Positions 25,630 to 38,176 of a stretch of DNA of 64,000 nt are shown here, piece by piece (position 1 is the first letter of the stretch; each line of letters opens with the position of its first letter). The stretch spans positions 62,001 through 126,000 of the forward strand of contig JAGFNK010000031.1 of NCBI GenBank assembly GCA_025769875.1, given 5' to 3'. The notes under the pieces are model-generated. The model was given only the letters and a program-made list of their open reading frames with translations, did not search any database and was not told where the DNA came from. The translations under genes were made by a program, and so were the position numbers. This DNA is from Russula earlei. Lineage: Eukaryota; Basidiomycota; Agaricomycetes; Russulales; Russulaceae.

Positions 25630-27690
25630 TGGCCTGCATGCAAGGCACACGTCCTCGGTCTTGTCGAGCTCCGACTAAGACATACTGTCATAGGGAAGTT
25701 TCAGGTGGGAAAGGTGCTTGGGTGATCGAGCGCCTCTATAGTCCGTAAGTGATGTTTATCTTCCACCTTGGTTCGTCCCAGTTCGAAGGCATACTCCATG
25801 TCAACTTGAAGCAGAGCACGAAAAAAAAGCTTGAGGAATTCCTCGGGACTACGTCCTTCTTACTTGTTCAGGTTCACGTACCAGTGATGCATGAGTTGGC
25901 ATGACTGTTGCATCGCGTCAAGCGTGTGAATAGTTGTACGCAGTGTGAGTGAAATGGACGCCCATGCTCCGCTCGCATAACATAATGCAGACAGATTGAA
26001 GCGCACAATATCGACACATCACACAATGACGTTGAGTGAGCGCTTTTTCAGAAATATGGCATTCACCCCGCTATAATCATGCCAATTATTGTGTAGCACT
26101 TCAGCGGCCTCGGAGTGAAAATCAATGTTCGCGCTAGGGGGGGGGGTGGAAGGCAAATCTGGACGTCACAAAAGGGGGTGCCTAGCAGCGTTTGTTTCTG
26201 GTCGAGGAATCCAAAGACTCCTAACAATAAACGACCCTGACCTGGAGACCAGATTGCCGGACCCTGGTGGGCCGCAAGGTATTGCGGTGCACCGATTTTC
26301 CACCGCACCGCTTTGTTTGTGCCCGCGAATCTCGGTTTATTATCGCACGGCAGCACGCCAACCTTAGGTCGTTGTCCTAATCTATCCCCATGAAAATCTG
26401 TGCTTTCTGCGATTTCTTCTCTTTTGGTCGCCAGCGCTCGGTGCACACTGTTTGACTTATGCCGTGGGCTTCTCCGATTGATGTATGGAGCTATTTCGCT
26501 GGGGCAGCCTGCAATATCCTGGATCTGTGTGGAAGGCACCCTCTCTGCGCCCTACGATCTGTTCAAGTGGGGCTGAAATTGGACCCACACGCTCCAGCGA
26601 GAGTACTCGGCAAGTTCGAACCCGGTTCGATTCGCCCAAAACCAAGACGCCTTGTATACATGTTGCAACTTGACCGCGGAGATGTATATGCCGATGGTTG
26701 GTATACTGCACGTTCGACAAACATGGACTTATTCTGCTCCTGAGAGTGTGTCATGCCTCCGGCACGGTCCTCGGTCACTGCATAGACACCGTTGGGGCGA
26801 TTCTCAGACGCGGCTGCGATAAACGTGCATTTAATATTCCTATCTTGATGAGAAGCCAGTACATCTAAAAATTGCCATGCTATTATGGGTGGCTTGCCCA
26901 TGCCCAAAAGAGCCGAAAGGTCGCGAATTAACGCAACCCCTTTGATGGGCATTAAGTAGCATGTCGGCGGCGATGGTGAACCGTAATCGTTGGTAGCGAC
27001 GGCGTGTTAGTGGCTGTCATGATATGATAATGGTCTTGTGAGGCTCTCGATAATGATCGCTGTAGCATAGCGTCAGCATAGATTGCTCAATGAAAGTGTT
27101 GGACCCACTGGCACACAAGTTGTATATTATCTTCCAAGCGCTCGCGTCAACTTTGACCCGAGCTATTAGCTCGGTATTCAACCTACACTGGTGGCACGAC
27201 GCTATCATCGTGTGCAGCAGCAGCGTAGGAAGACCAGTTACGCAGCCCCATTCCACACCAGAAGCAATGTTTCTTTTCACGGCTCCAGATCCCCAAGTAT
27301 TGAAATGCTTATACCTATAACCTATAAACCCGCCGACGAACGGGAGTCACGGTATGCCTGCTTGGAATTTCTGATTGAGTCCCGCGCGGTTGCCAGCTAG
27401 GCTGAGCTCAAGAAAAAATCGAAATCCAGCTAGTTCGTCCAATACTATGAGAGAAAACGAGCGCCCGCCTCGTGCGCTTTCACGCGTCGTCAGATCAGAT
27501 CGACCATCCGAGTAAAGTTTGAGGAAAGCAACGAGCGAGCACAGTCGTCGGCATCTAACTGTGGTCGGGTTCCCGGGCCGAGCGAGACCCGAGAATGCAT
27601 GCACACCCCACGAGGTGTGTCAGCTGAGTCGTCGTCCGTTCCACCGGAAGTTCAAAAGTATTCAGGTTTCAGAACTCGTAGTGGTTCAGA

Positions 27691-29484
27691 ATGCTATTCG
27701 GTGCTTCTAGAGCATTGCATGGCGTGCGGAGTTGCCTCGGTTTACGGTCCCTCAGTTGTGAGTAAATGACCAAACTCTGTCTGTGTTGTCGGTCGGATTG
27801 TGACATCGTCAAATTGTACCCCGTCAGACACTGGCACGCGAGGGCCTGATTCTAACCGGCTTCTCTCGCTTGGCTTTGCGTTTGATATCGTACGTACACG
27901 TCGGGACTTCTTGCATTTGCCCAATGATGCCGCCCAGGATGGAGTTCTTCTCCACGGAACAAGAGTGCTTCCTGAAGCAATACGGGCGCTCTCGATATTG
28001 GAAGGTGATAACCCCCTCAACAGGTAACCTCTATCCAAATCATTCAGGATGTAAATTGACCATTCCTGAAGAAAGATACCATACATTCTGGTCGGTCTCC
28101 GTCTCGTCCCTCGTGATGATTTCTCAACAGCCCATTTTCAGATGACCAACGGCGGCGGTGCCAACGAAGAAGATAGGTCGAAGCGCCTGACAGAACAGTT
28201 TGGGTTCGAGGTAGGTAGGTCCGGTGGTATTGTAGTTTTCATTCTCATCCTCCGAGTCCTTCAAGATCACTACCTCCATGTTTATGCAATCGCATACCAT
28301 TCTAAAGTCTTCTGCGCACAAATATGCTGACAAACCAGTGCTCGTACTTGGAGGAAAACGTGATGTTCTACGGAGAGTAGCAGAAAGGTGAAAAAGATCA
28401 CATTCTGATTCCACATTATCTAAGGATTATGGGATATAAGCTACGGTCTCCGGCAAGTGTATACCACTTTGGACGTTAAGGCTTGGAACCCCAGGTAAGC
28501 ACCCACCACCAAGATCGTCACTAACCTACTTATCATGGTGCTCATCACTTGAGTCTTTCAGCGTCTGGCCTTTTCACGATCTCACCTTTGAGGAGAAGGC
28601 ATCCACCAGGGTCCGTCGACTCTATTTCGATTATTTGTACACTAACTGGGATTTCAGGCGATCGATTTCTCGAAGATGCCAATAGCTGCCATCTTTGTTT
28701 TCCACGACCCGCGCAACTGGGCGCTCGATGTTCAAGTCATGATAGACGTCATACAATCGCGAGGATTTGTCGACCGTCATCGTCCTGCGGAAGGTGCCAC
28801 ACCGGTCGAGCTCATCTTTTGCAACCCGGATCTTTTGTGGCGATCCGAGTTCCCCGTCCCCCGCCTTGGACAGGGGGCGTTTCGCGAGGCTTTCCAAGCT
28901 GTGTTCAAGGTCTGTTGCCTTATTTTCTTTGGAAGCCCGTAGACTTCACTCCATCTAGGCTCTCACGGGTACCCCATATCCGTATGTGCAGTTCGGCAAG
29001 CCAACAAAACCTACATATGACTTTGCGGAAAAGATGTTACGTGCGCAAATGAAGGAGCTTCATGGCGTGTCCGTTGGAACTGATGTCCAAGGAACATTGT
29101 TAGTAACCATTTCTCCTTTTTAAGGGTTCTACCCCCCTCTGAATATCCTTCGTCTCAGCTACATGGTCGGAGGTAAGCCCACCTGTACTTCTTCTATGCA
29201 TTTGTCTCTACAGCGGCGCACAGACAATCCAGAGTCAGGTATGCAACGCCTTCTCTCATATTCAGCTCTGTCAATGATCCACCGATTCTACCTCGCGCCA
29301 TCCTCCAACTTTCTCCGCAGACATTGCTGGCGCAAATGCTGCAGGTTGGTCATCGGTACTCGTGCACACTGGTGTGTATAGACCTGAAGCTGGGCCACCC
29401 ATTCACCGTCCGACCCACGAGGCCGAAAATGTCGAGGCTGCTGTGCTATGGTCGATAGATCGCGAGGTCAACCGAGCGGCATGA
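27691..29484 (+). CDS. HAD-superfamily hydrolase, CECR5/HDHD5 family
   Basis: Predicted mitochondrial phosphatase-like protein of the CECR5/HDHD5 (yeast YKR070W) family; the physiological substrate is unknown. Exon 1 (27691-27757) encodes MLFGASRALHGVRSCLGL, an Arg-rich amphipathic N terminus consistent with a mitochondrial presequence. Exon 2 (27828-27889) ends FAFDI and exon 3 begins at 27938 with DGVLLHG. The splice therefore rebuilds HAD motif I, DIDGV, across the intron. Then come PEAIRALSILEGDNP, TNGGGANEEDRSKRL (motif II region), VLVLGGKRDVLRRVAE and AAIFVFHDPRNWALDVQ. Further on are FGKPTKPTYDFAEKML and, assembled from small exons, YMVGDNPESDIAGANAAG (motifs III/IV). The end is HEAENVEAAVLWSIDREVN, stop at 29484. 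At least eight exons. The family is certain, some small exons near 28400-28560 and 29160-29330 are approximate. Confidence 0.88.
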
Positions 29485-29900
29485 TATTTTAGACGCCAGA
29501 TCTTTGTCCACAACCTCCAAAGTACTACAACTACAAATGTCATGTTCTCGTCTCAAGCCACACCTTCTCTCTGATTAGACAATTTCACCTCATTCCTCTG
29601 CCTCGTGGCGTGCGTTGCGGCGGTGTGGTTTTCTACGCCACAAAGCCACAACCGCCAATGCTTCGTCCGCACGACTGCCGTGCACACGATTGTGGCCACC
29701 GCCCATGAACGTCCCAGAAATGATACCCAGTTCGCTGTATAAAACCAAACACAGTCCTTCCCTGCGTCGACATCCCTAACCCTTGAGACAAGTCCATCAA
29801 GTTAAAGCAACGGTTCTATACCCTCAACTATTCGCCTTGCATGGACGTATAGCCATAGTCATAGATAGTCTATACCTCTTACACTGTTTGCTTTACCAAG
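29485..29900. other. Short intergenic region
   Basis: Holds the 3' flank of the HAD gene and the promoter of the next gene; no other feature seen. Confidence 0.4.
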
Positions 29901-31100
29901 ATGTTTCCTCTTCCGATGCTCAAAACGATACCAGTGGATCTGGATAGCATGGAGTACGTTCCATGCCTACGTCTGTAGGTTTCTCATCCTGACACGGTGC
30001 AGCTCTCGCTATACTGTTCTATACCATTTAGCCTTTATGAAGGTACGTCCACATCACCCATGATAGCATTCATCAGCCTGATTACCACAAAAGAATACAA
30101 TCTTACGAGCCCTGAATAACATTCATGCCCACGCCCGCAAACTCCAACCAGACGATCCACGTTTGAGTGGATTCTTAGAATACACTGCAGGTTGTTGTGA
30201 TGTCCTGGCGTTGCATATTCACAGTAAGACCACGGTTCCGTGAATACAAGTGTCAGCATCTTAAACATATTTGTCTTATCACAGCGGATCAGCGCCTATT
30301 CCGTGCTCCTATCCTCGCAGATGTTGCGTTGGAGAAGTTGTTGAGCGATGGGTGTGTTCAAAACATGGACAAGGTATTGAAGGGAGCAAATCGGTTGAAG
30401 AAACTTGCCAAGAAATATGCTCGTGTATGTTCTTCGACTTCTCCGTGTCTCTGTATTACCGTTGTTGACCCAATGTAGGACCCAGGAGAATACAATGGCG
30501 ATAGGTTTGTTACACGTCTTTCCTTCGGTGTTGAATTTGCTGCAAGGTCTTGGGCTCAAGTGAGTGATAACGTTCGAATTCTATTAACAAACACGGCCTA
30601 AACTGATGATTGGCGGGGCAGTTACACTCCATTGATGCGACTCTTCTTGAGTCCGCATGTTCGGAGGCAGAGATGCGCGACTGCCTTCGGCGTAAGCCAG
30701 TACCCTCTTGTAGACCGGACGTCACTGACTTGTAGTTAGGAATCATTGCCTCTTTTTTGGATCAATCGGACGCCGCATTCCTCATTCCGTGAGTGAGGAG
30801 ATATACGGACATTATTATTATTCATGATCTGAGCCAACTAAACGGGCATTACAGGTTCATCCATTCGCATCACGATAGAGAAACGTCAAAACACTGGCCC
30901 TCAATCAGTCCCGAGGTTCGCATGACCATCCCATGCTTGGCAAAGGTGTATTCCAGGTAAGCAGCCCTTCAGTCCGCGTGACACGTCCAATAGAATACCC
31001 CAGGTCATGGGAGCTGGCGCCATTTGACGTTTCCACCGGGAGACAACGGACATCTCCTGAAGCCCCAATCCCCCTGCTGAATGTGTACCCTACTTTCTAA
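29901..31100 (+). CDS. Hemerythrin-like (HHE fold) protein
   Basis: Cytosolic helical-bundle protein resembling fungal hemerythrin-like proteins. The family uses His/Glu ligands to hold a di-iron site for oxygen, iron or redox sensing. Translation starts at 29901 (MFPLPMLKTIPVDL). Splicing to the exon starting at about 30000 gives YTVLYHLAFMK, then NTILRALNNIHAHARKLQPDD and FLEYTAGCCDVLALHIH, the typical first two helices. Next follow DQRLFRAPILADVALEKLL, MDKVLKGANRLKKLAKKY and LHSIDATLLESACSEAEM. The C-terminal block is FIHSHHDRETSKHWPSI, then SWELAPFDVSTGR. In place of the usual HHxxEE the second helix has HIHTDQ, so iron binding may be lost or altered. Ends at 31100. Six or seven exons; the splice near 30500-30560 is uncertain. 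Confidence 0.72.
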
Positions 31101-33363
31101 AGCAAATATTAATATTCACGCACTTGTGAAGCCTGTATCATAGGGCCAGAAGGTCATGTTCTTGCGTAAAACCTTGTAATACTCACCTACGTGAGGGAGA
31201 AAGAAATTCATGCTGCGATGCCAGTGATCCCAATAGGAATGATGTGCGCAGTCTTTCCCAGAGTTTGTCTCGTCATGACCGCAATCATTTGGAGCCCCTT
31301 CCACCTGGATTGGTAAGGATACTGCGCCGTCAGCGCTAAAAAAACGGACAGATAAGAAGTATGCAATTCGCCCTATTTGGACTGAAGTCATCAACGGGAC
31401 GTCAGCCGGAGAAGTCGCAGCCGACGCGTAGAACGGGTAAGGAGATCGTTTCTTGTCGTTGTCGCACAATTCGTTCTGCCGCCGCTTTCAGGCCTGTCGA
31501 ATTAAGATACACGCCCATGGATTCAGGGTGCTGTTGATCTCGCCGATCGTCGCTAGCAGCGATAGACTGTCTGAGTTGCCGTGACACATTGGTGTGCGTC
31601 CCTCAATCATAGTCCGGACGATCCATCACCCCGGCCGAGGTTTGTAGTAAAACCAATGTTTGACCCTGCCAAGTTAACTATAATATGATGTCCTAGCTGC
31701 CGTCCAAGAGAGCGATTGGCACGAACTTAATGGTCTACCTTGGCGACAGTTGAAATACCTCAAGCTCGGCGGATCAATCAAATTGACTTTGCTCTAGCAC
31801 GGTTAGTGTTGCCCTCCCAGGCCGTCAATGGCGTCCAGGTACAAGCTCTTCGCGTTTCCCAAATCGTCATGTTTCAACGGCTTTGGACGGCCATCGTATC
31901 TTGCTCTGCGCTCGAAAATTTCATCTGTTCTCCTGCTGCGCACACGGCATGGACAGCTGATGCAACCCTAATGAATGTTACGCTTGTGGCGATCCCCTGG
32001 GTTTGCTCGGCCACTGTGACGTACCTTACATTTATCTTCTTTGGTACGGAGCCGCATGTTCTCGTTCCTTGTCATATTTTATGTAGCATCAGACACTCCA
32101 GCTGCGGATTTAGCACGCACCTTCTCGCCGATCGACGTTTCACCTTTTCAGCCCGCGGCGTCGTGGTGAAGGTCCGGCTGGCTGTCCTCTTCTCCAGGGC
32201 CGTCCATTTCAAATCAGTTGCCCCTAAACCTAACTGGCCAGACTGGTAGAATCGAACAACAATATTGATCACTTGTGCTTCGCTTCGGGTTTCAAGTTGA
32301 CAGTTGCGCCCCAAACAGATTATGAATCTTGGCTGAGAGGTCTCTTGTCTTCATGCTATTTGCTCATCGTATTTTGGCAGGCCATCCCACGCCGGAAAAT
32401 GCGACATACGTTCTGCCCAAGTATCCATCGAAAACTTGAGGACGTACTCGGGTCATATGGGGTGGGCGCCTCGTGAAGTGTTTCGCCTTTGATGACCGGT
32501 GGCATTTCCTGCATTTCTGACCACAGCTCTGTCCTCATCCTTTATCAACGGCACCGTGACTCTCATTGAGCCTCCGGCTTGCTCTACTCCTGTCCGTTGG
32601 CACTGCACTGCATCTAAGAAGAGGTCCCGACATCCTCATAAGACCTGCCCTGATGGCAAGCGCTCTCGAGCCACTCCGCACGCGATGCTAACAGCCCATG
32701 ATTTTAGTTGGCGTCAACGTTGAACACCTCATGGAGACACCCTCACGAGTTCACTGTTACCCTTGCATCTATCCCCGCGTCTCCCTTCGCCTCCACGGTC
32801 GGGAAGATGTTAGTAGATAGCTGGGAGAGATGCCGAAATACTTCAGCGGCGTGGGATAATCGATCTGTTATGTAGCCCGTGAAAGCGTGCAAGCTCTGAG
32901 GAATGATGCCAGTGTCATGAGATTGATTTGCTCGACAAATGTCATCGCAACTGGAAGGGTCCGTTGAAACGCAGGTTTCGCAAATCTTTCTGTGGATAGT
33001 GCATGCCTATCAGATGTTTATCACGGGCACCAGGTCGATCGGATGAGATGCTAACTGGTTAGTTGACTCTGCGTTCATTGAAGTTCCAGGTTTGGTGCGC
33101 GTTCCTTGTGATGCAACCCAAAACCCCGGCTTCATCTTAATACAAGTTGGCTGTAAACTGTATCCAGCTCGAAGGTCGTTATGGGCGTTATGGCACGAAA
33201 GAGCGAGAACGATCTGTTGGTGATGTATGTGTTAAAGCAAAAGCGATCTTTCTGGGAGCAATACAAAAGTGTTTTTGAAGGCCTGTCTCGGTCTCGGTCC
33301 TAGCTGGTCGGAGATTGAAACTGGCGAGCGTACGTACTCAATTTCGTGTGCTCATCGTTCTTC
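31101..33363. other. Region with possible unrecognised genes
   Basis: No firm gene. Minus-strand open frames at 31116-31587 look protein-like and are listed separately. A plus-strand frame at 31740-32249 and a minus-strand one at 32356-32538 show no recognisable family. A small + frame at 33181-33303 (41 codons) just precedes the Mtf2-like gene and could be chance. Confidence 0.35.
31116..31587 (-). CDS. Possible uncharacterised protein
   Basis: Two overlapping minus-strand frames read like protein. The downstream part includes LPIQVEGAPNDCGHDETN, then CAHHSYWDHWHRSMNFFLP, rich in His, Trp and Cys. A plausible intron with a T-rich 3' end precedes it (ending near 31344) and a GTGAGT donor lies near 31182. 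The His/Trp/Cys-rich block suggests a folded or secreted enzyme, but I do not recognise a family. Start and splicing are unresolved. Confidence 0.25.
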
Positions 33364-34745
33364 ATGATGCACCTCACGCGAGGGACCCTGAGGAGTTGCT
33401 TTTGTTCTCTTCCCAATCCTACAAGAGGTTTGTCAGATTCTCATATATTTTTATACTTTCCTACTTATTGGGTTCGCCCAGCAACTTTACCCCATCATGC
33501 TTCAGTTAGTGACTCGTACCACAAGACTTCAAGTCGCCTCTTCACACGAAAATCAGCCAAGTCTCCCCATGACGCATTAACGTCAAAGTCATCCATAGCA
33601 CTCATACGAAATTACTCTCAAGTTCAGAGCACAGAGTCTTCATCCGCTGACAAGTATGTCCCTCCGGGATTGGTTTTTAACTATTTCTAATGGTTGTTGA
33701 GCAAAGCTCATCGATATTTTCCCCAAAAACCTCTCCGTGGGATCATGTATTCGAAGACGTCCCGACGAGACACCCACTCATCCCCATCGCGCGCGAGAAA
33801 CCTACTCGCGTGGGACTTAGCAATAGCTCACTGGAGCCACGTCGACAAACCATGACAAGCGGAGAATTAAGCGTATTTGACGACATGTTCAACATGATTT
33901 TTGCTGCGGCAAACGAACGCAGACTAGCAGAGGACGGCGCATCCGCTGCAGTCGACATCAACACTCGGAGTCCTCTTAGCAGATTCTTAAAGACGTTACC
34001 CAAATACCCCCGTTTACGCCAAACCAGTGAAGACGCGGAACTTGATAAACTCAAGGAGCAGCTCGCTCTATGCCCATCCGACTATGCGATGCTCGAATGG
34101 GCGGAACGAGAGGTTTTTGGTGCATCAATACGGGCAGAGGAGGCTGCTCGTGCAGCATTTTCCGCCGGCAAGCCACCGCCACGACACCTCCAGCCACATG
34201 TATATCCTCATCTCCTCGCTGCGCTGATGAGCACTGCGCGTGAGAGATACGGCGATCCCCACCTCGCCCTTTCCCTCTTCGAACATGCGCGCAACCTTTC
34301 TCCTCTTTCTTATATCTTCGGCTGCACGACACCAGCTTATAATGAATTACTCGAGACTCGTTGGGATTCTTTCCGCGATCTACGTGGCGTATACTCCGCA
34401 CTCCACGAGATGCGCGCTAATGGCGTGCCTTCTGACTCTCGTACTCGCGCTCTGGTAGATGATGTCCGCCGCGAGATTGGTGCACGCACTCTCTGGCTCG
34501 AAGAAAGCGAGATGGGGAGCGGCGAAGTATGGACAATGCTCGGGGAGATTGAGCACCTCGCGGCCCGTTCCGCGGCCCGACAAACATCGATGAGTGATCA
34601 TCGGCCGCGACAACAACAATTGCCGCACGATGTATGGAAAAACCCGGAATTGATTGCAGACCAAGATGCTGCATATCGATTCGGAGAGTGGCCAGACTCC
34701 GGAAGTCGATGGCAAGCCCAAAAACGCGCATCACAATTCTCGTGA
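33364..34745 (+). CDS. Mtf2-like mitochondrial protein
   Basis: Predicted mitochondrial matrix protein with an Mtf2-type C-terminal domain; yeast Mtf2 (Nam1) acts in mitochondrial RNA processing and translation. Three exons (33364-33427, 33506-33653, 33707-34745) total 1251 nt, exactly 416 residues plus stop. The first 40 residues are basic and Ser/Thr-rich (MMHLTRGTLRSCFCS), consistent with a presequence. The conserved part starts near residue 120 with SVFDDMFNMIFAAANER. It continues with ELDKLKEQLALCPSDYAML, EWAEREVFGASIR, HVYPHLLAALMSTARERYG and HLALSLFEHARNLS. Next are FGCTTPAYNELLETRWDSF and SRTRALVDDVRREIG, a helical-hairpin array. The last intron is 53 nt with a CTAAT branch site. Function beyond the family is inferred. 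Confidence 0.85.
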
Positions 34746-36124
34746 TGCGTATTTACCCTTCTTGCTTATCGTATGATGAAACTTTGTTGATTGCATCACC
34801 ACAGCTCTACACATTAGTGCAATAACATTTGACTAGTTCGAAGGGCAAGAATACACCGACAAATCGTATCAAGGCTGACCTTTCACATGAGGCAACAAAT
34901 GTGTCATAAACAATACCACCATGACGCGCAATGTGTAACAACCGCAACGCAGACAGCGACTACGTCCACACACTATTACTGTCACGTGGCACGGCGAGCT
35001 TCCCCAGGTTCGGCCTGAGGTGTCCGCTTGTTCTCGTCTTTTGGACCCAGGCTGGAGCGGAGGACCAGAATGCCTCGACCCGACATCCACGCGAACCGTT
35101 CCCGCTGGCGGCATGAGATATCCGGGAGCACCTGGGTGCTCCAACTCGTCTACGACAGCCGGTAGCCTCAGGAAGTTTGGGGCTTCGCAACGCATTCTCA
35201 AGAGGCAACGAGCATCGCGCCGAGGACATCCACTGATTCACAATCAATATGATATGAGCCTCGTGAGTTCCCGCGCCACTGGAAGCTGTTGCTCAATTGT
35301 GAGAAGTGCATGGCGCTTCGCCACTCGCGACGCGGAGATATGGCAAGCCCTTCGCCAATGGAATATCAATAAATCGGAGTGACCAATCTGTACAATTCCT
35401 GGTCATGCAGAGCCATCGCGGGAACCACGATGCGCGCACAAAGTGGGGGCCGTGGGGCTGTCTCGTCGGTTCATAGCCGTCGCATCGCCACCTGAATAGA
35501 AGGGTTACAATTATCCAGGCCCAGCTTCCCTGCTACCGCTACGGACACCTGACTCAGACCAATAGGTCCAAAGTGCGATGCCCCGCTACGTTTGCATCAC
35601 CTGGCGGTACGCCGTCGCATAATAGAATGTTCGTCGGCGGCCTTACTGGCCCTTATGGAGGGACACCTGCGAGCGATGATCGTGATGATTATGAATATCG
35701 GGATTTGGGTCCCGAGCGTTCCGTTATTAGCCCGCGTGCTGCTGTAACGTGAATGCCACTCTCTGAGCTGCAAACTCCCTTTGGCCGTGCTGAAGCAGGC
35801 CCAATGGATGGAGAAGACCACGAGAGGAAAAAAGGGAGGAATTCAGTTGAGGCGCAAACTGAGCGTCTTTTTCGGATTCATATTCTGTGTCGTGGTTCTG
35901 TGCGTGCCGTTGTCTCCAGCGGCGACGAATGGGGATGACGGGGACGGGGAAATGTTGTCCAGGGTCGGGTCATACATATCTCGGCTGAAGCCGACTCGGA
36001 TTGCAAGCGGGGGAACAGATCTCCAATTCTCCTGTTGTCGTTGTCTCACGGAATCGTGCCGTTCCATGATCAGCAGCCACTGTGCGCTTGCATGCTCTCA
36101 ATGGAAGCATCTAGCCAATATGTA
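34746..36124. other. Intergenic, left border of the transposon block
   Basis: No supported gene. Open frames at 35020-35382 and 35781-36125 (+) and 34869-35247 (-) have no recognisable features; the frame at 35781 has one hydrophobic stretch (FFGFIFCVVVLCVPL). Base composition becomes visibly poorer in G+C and CpG from about 36125, where retroelement sequence begins. Confidence 0.4.
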
Positions 36125-36897
36125 GTTTGGCCAGGAAATAAGGGGTAAGAGGATAGGATTATTTGTCCATCCTCTCATAGGGAAATGTGTTTAGCATTCC
36201 CTAATGCATGCATCCCTTGTTGTAAAAACTCCCCCATAGATAATATCCAAGTATTAATTTTTGGAATGTAGAGGACAGGGAAAGTGTGCATTACAACTGT
36301 TTTTTGGTTAACAGTATGCCAAAGCAACACAGCACCTTTGCCTTCTACATATATGGTGTTATCAGCAGTTTTAACAGGGGATCTTTCATGCAGCAAAGGT
36401 GGTGTATACTCAATAAAGTCATTTATATTGAATGTGAAGTGTGCAGATGCGCCAGAGTCCAGGAGCCATAAGGATCCCATTTTACTCAGGTCATGCTTCC
36501 CTTTACATCTTGAGCAATTTGTGTTACATTCATTTTGCAAGGAATGAGTTCCTGTGCTAATTTGTACATGATGCAATACAAGAGAGTCCTTATTAAGCAT
36601 ATCTAGCCCTCTTTGGTTGGGGCTGGGGAGATGCTGTAAGGTCACTCAGCAAGTGAAAAGAGGAAGGGAGGTGAACACATGCTTTGTTATCCTCAGGGTC
36701 ACTGCCCCAGTCAAGCAGTTCATCTAATGGGGTTGGAGCACATTCAGGGGTACCTACTAATGTGTCACCATCATATGGATTGTTTGGATCTGGCAATGGG
36801 AAGCACTCAGGGGTGGCAGCACCTTGTGGAGAGGCACTGTTGTCAAAATTGGAAAGATCCAAAATGTTTGCTTGTATGAAATAGACCCAGTTGGCAT
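36125..36897 (-). pseudogene. Ty1/copia gag-pol fragment
   Basis: Truncated retrotransposon remnant on the minus strand. It carries the aspartic protease motif LWLLDSGASAHFTFN and, after it, KTADNTIYVEGKGAVLLW and FPVLYIPKINTWILS. That order matches the protease to GAG-pre-integrase part of copia polyproteins. Upstream (36593-36897) is an acidic, Pro-rich gag end in another frame. Both ends are broken: it fades out near 36125 on the left and is cut by a family D LTR at about 36898 on the right. Reverse transcriptase and the element's own LTRs are absent. It is not the same copia family as the element at 50367-54730. Confidence 0.8.
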
Positions 36898-37322
36898 TTT
36901 CCAAGACATGTACTGCTGACCACTAAGGTTCAGGACTCAGGAGCAGGTGGGGCAAGGAGTTGGACAAGATGATGGATGTTCACAATGAGGATGAGCCAAA
37001 CAAGTAATAGATACCAGATGGGCACTGGCAGATGTTGCTGGAGGCAGAGGCAAGACACGAGGCCAGAGTGAGTGACTGTAAACAAGGAGGTCACAAAGGA
37101 GTACCTTGGAAGAGAGGTTCTTTAGACAAAGCGGTCACAGAGGAGTACTTTGGAAGAGGAGAGTATCACAAATGGACAGTCTGATGACTGCCATGTTGCA
37201 TTGGGGCTTATATACTTTGTACAGGGCTGAGTATGACCTATAGGGACTATTCTAGACTCTGTAGTTTCATCCAATAGGGTGCTTGGGGCATAAACTCACT
37301 TGTGTCAGACTTATGGCTGACA
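36898..37322 (-). repeat. Truncated LTR of family D (copy 3)
   Basis: About 425 bp similar to the LTRs at 38177-39005 and 47646-48473, including the block around 37150-37240 with the minus-strand TATATAAG. It lacks the part beyond the TATA upstream region because a family A LTR begins at about 37323. More diverged than the other two copies. Confidence 0.75.
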
Positions 37323-37729
37323 GTTACAACATTTTCCTTTTACATTTACTTCTTACTCTTTGCTATGGACTGCTTGCTCTTGTACATCCCTTTACTTACT
37401 GGTCTTGTGATCTCTTATGTCTTGTGATCCTTTCTGTGTTATCATGTGATCCATACATGTCCAGGTAACACTGGATTGCTGTTACTTTCCCTTTGTTTGG
37501 TTCTCTTCCCATTTATATTCATGTCTTAGTTTTGACTGTGCAATGCTATGCATTTACTGTGCAGCACAGTTACTTGGTTCTGACTCATTCATGGCCTCAT
37601 TTCTATGACTCCTACTATACTAGTAGCACAGTCAAAGTGCAGCTACTGCTGTGCTTCTCCTGTATATATAAGCTCAGTACTTTGTGACCAAAGCCCTAAG
37701 CTTGGTCTCTTGTAGAATCTAACTGTCAC
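37323..37729 (+). repeat. LTR of family A (copy 1)
   Basis: About 407 bp matching, in inverted orientation, 54907-54736 followed by 50366-50123. A TATA-like TATATATAAG lies at about 37662. It diverges from the other copy after about 37727, so its 3' end seems cut. Confidence 0.8.
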
Positions 37730-38171
37730 GGTAACTAGCCATGTCAGTTTTCAAGCCTGAAGTTGAGTTGATAGTAGAAGTGTGTTTGAATGAACAGGCT
37801 GGTTCCTGTTGTAAAGAGTAAGGATCCCTGCAGCGGTTGAAGTGTTTTATGCTAAACAGGTCATGGCCAATAGACCCTTCCTAGTATGACTTGGTCTGTT
37901 GAGAAGCTAGGGTAAGTTTGTAATGGGATAGACTAGGGCCGGTTCCACTAGCGATATGCATTCAAGTCCATCATAGACCTTGAACATGCAGAGAGAAGAG
38001 GAAAGTAGGTCTTTAAGGAGGAGAGCTTTTCTCAGTAGAGTGAAGAGAGACTGTTAGGGGAGGAAGGGGTAGGGAGAGAGTAGATGGTGGATGGTGTGTG
38101 TGTGTGAAGAGTTGATGAAATGGAGAGGTGGATGTGGTTTGAGGATTAGGAGTGAGGTGGGTTGCAGGCAA
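37730..38171. other. Unassigned repeat-like spacer
   Basis: Low-CpG sequence between two LTR remnants, with TG-rich tracts around 38090-38105. No coding capacity I can support. Confidence 0.35.
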
Positions 38172-38176
38172 ATATG

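Larger units (their letters stand above)
20327..27690. other. Gene-poor 7.4-kb stretch
   Basis: The longest stretch outside the transposons without a gene I can recognise. Many short open frames occur but none is clearly coding. The best protein-like fragments are described separately at 24320-24810. It also holds a C15 run (23626-23640), a 13-bp tandem repeat (25591-25629) and a poly(T) tract near 20550-20564. Minus-strand frames at 26063-26952 look moderately protein-like but have no family signature. Decayed genes or lineage-specific genes could be here. Confidence 0.4.

Noticed and set aside
26600..26660. tRNA-like GTTCGAAC / GGTTCGATT motifs
   Set aside because: The bases around the TTCGATT do not form a T stem and no acceptor or anticodon arm fits.
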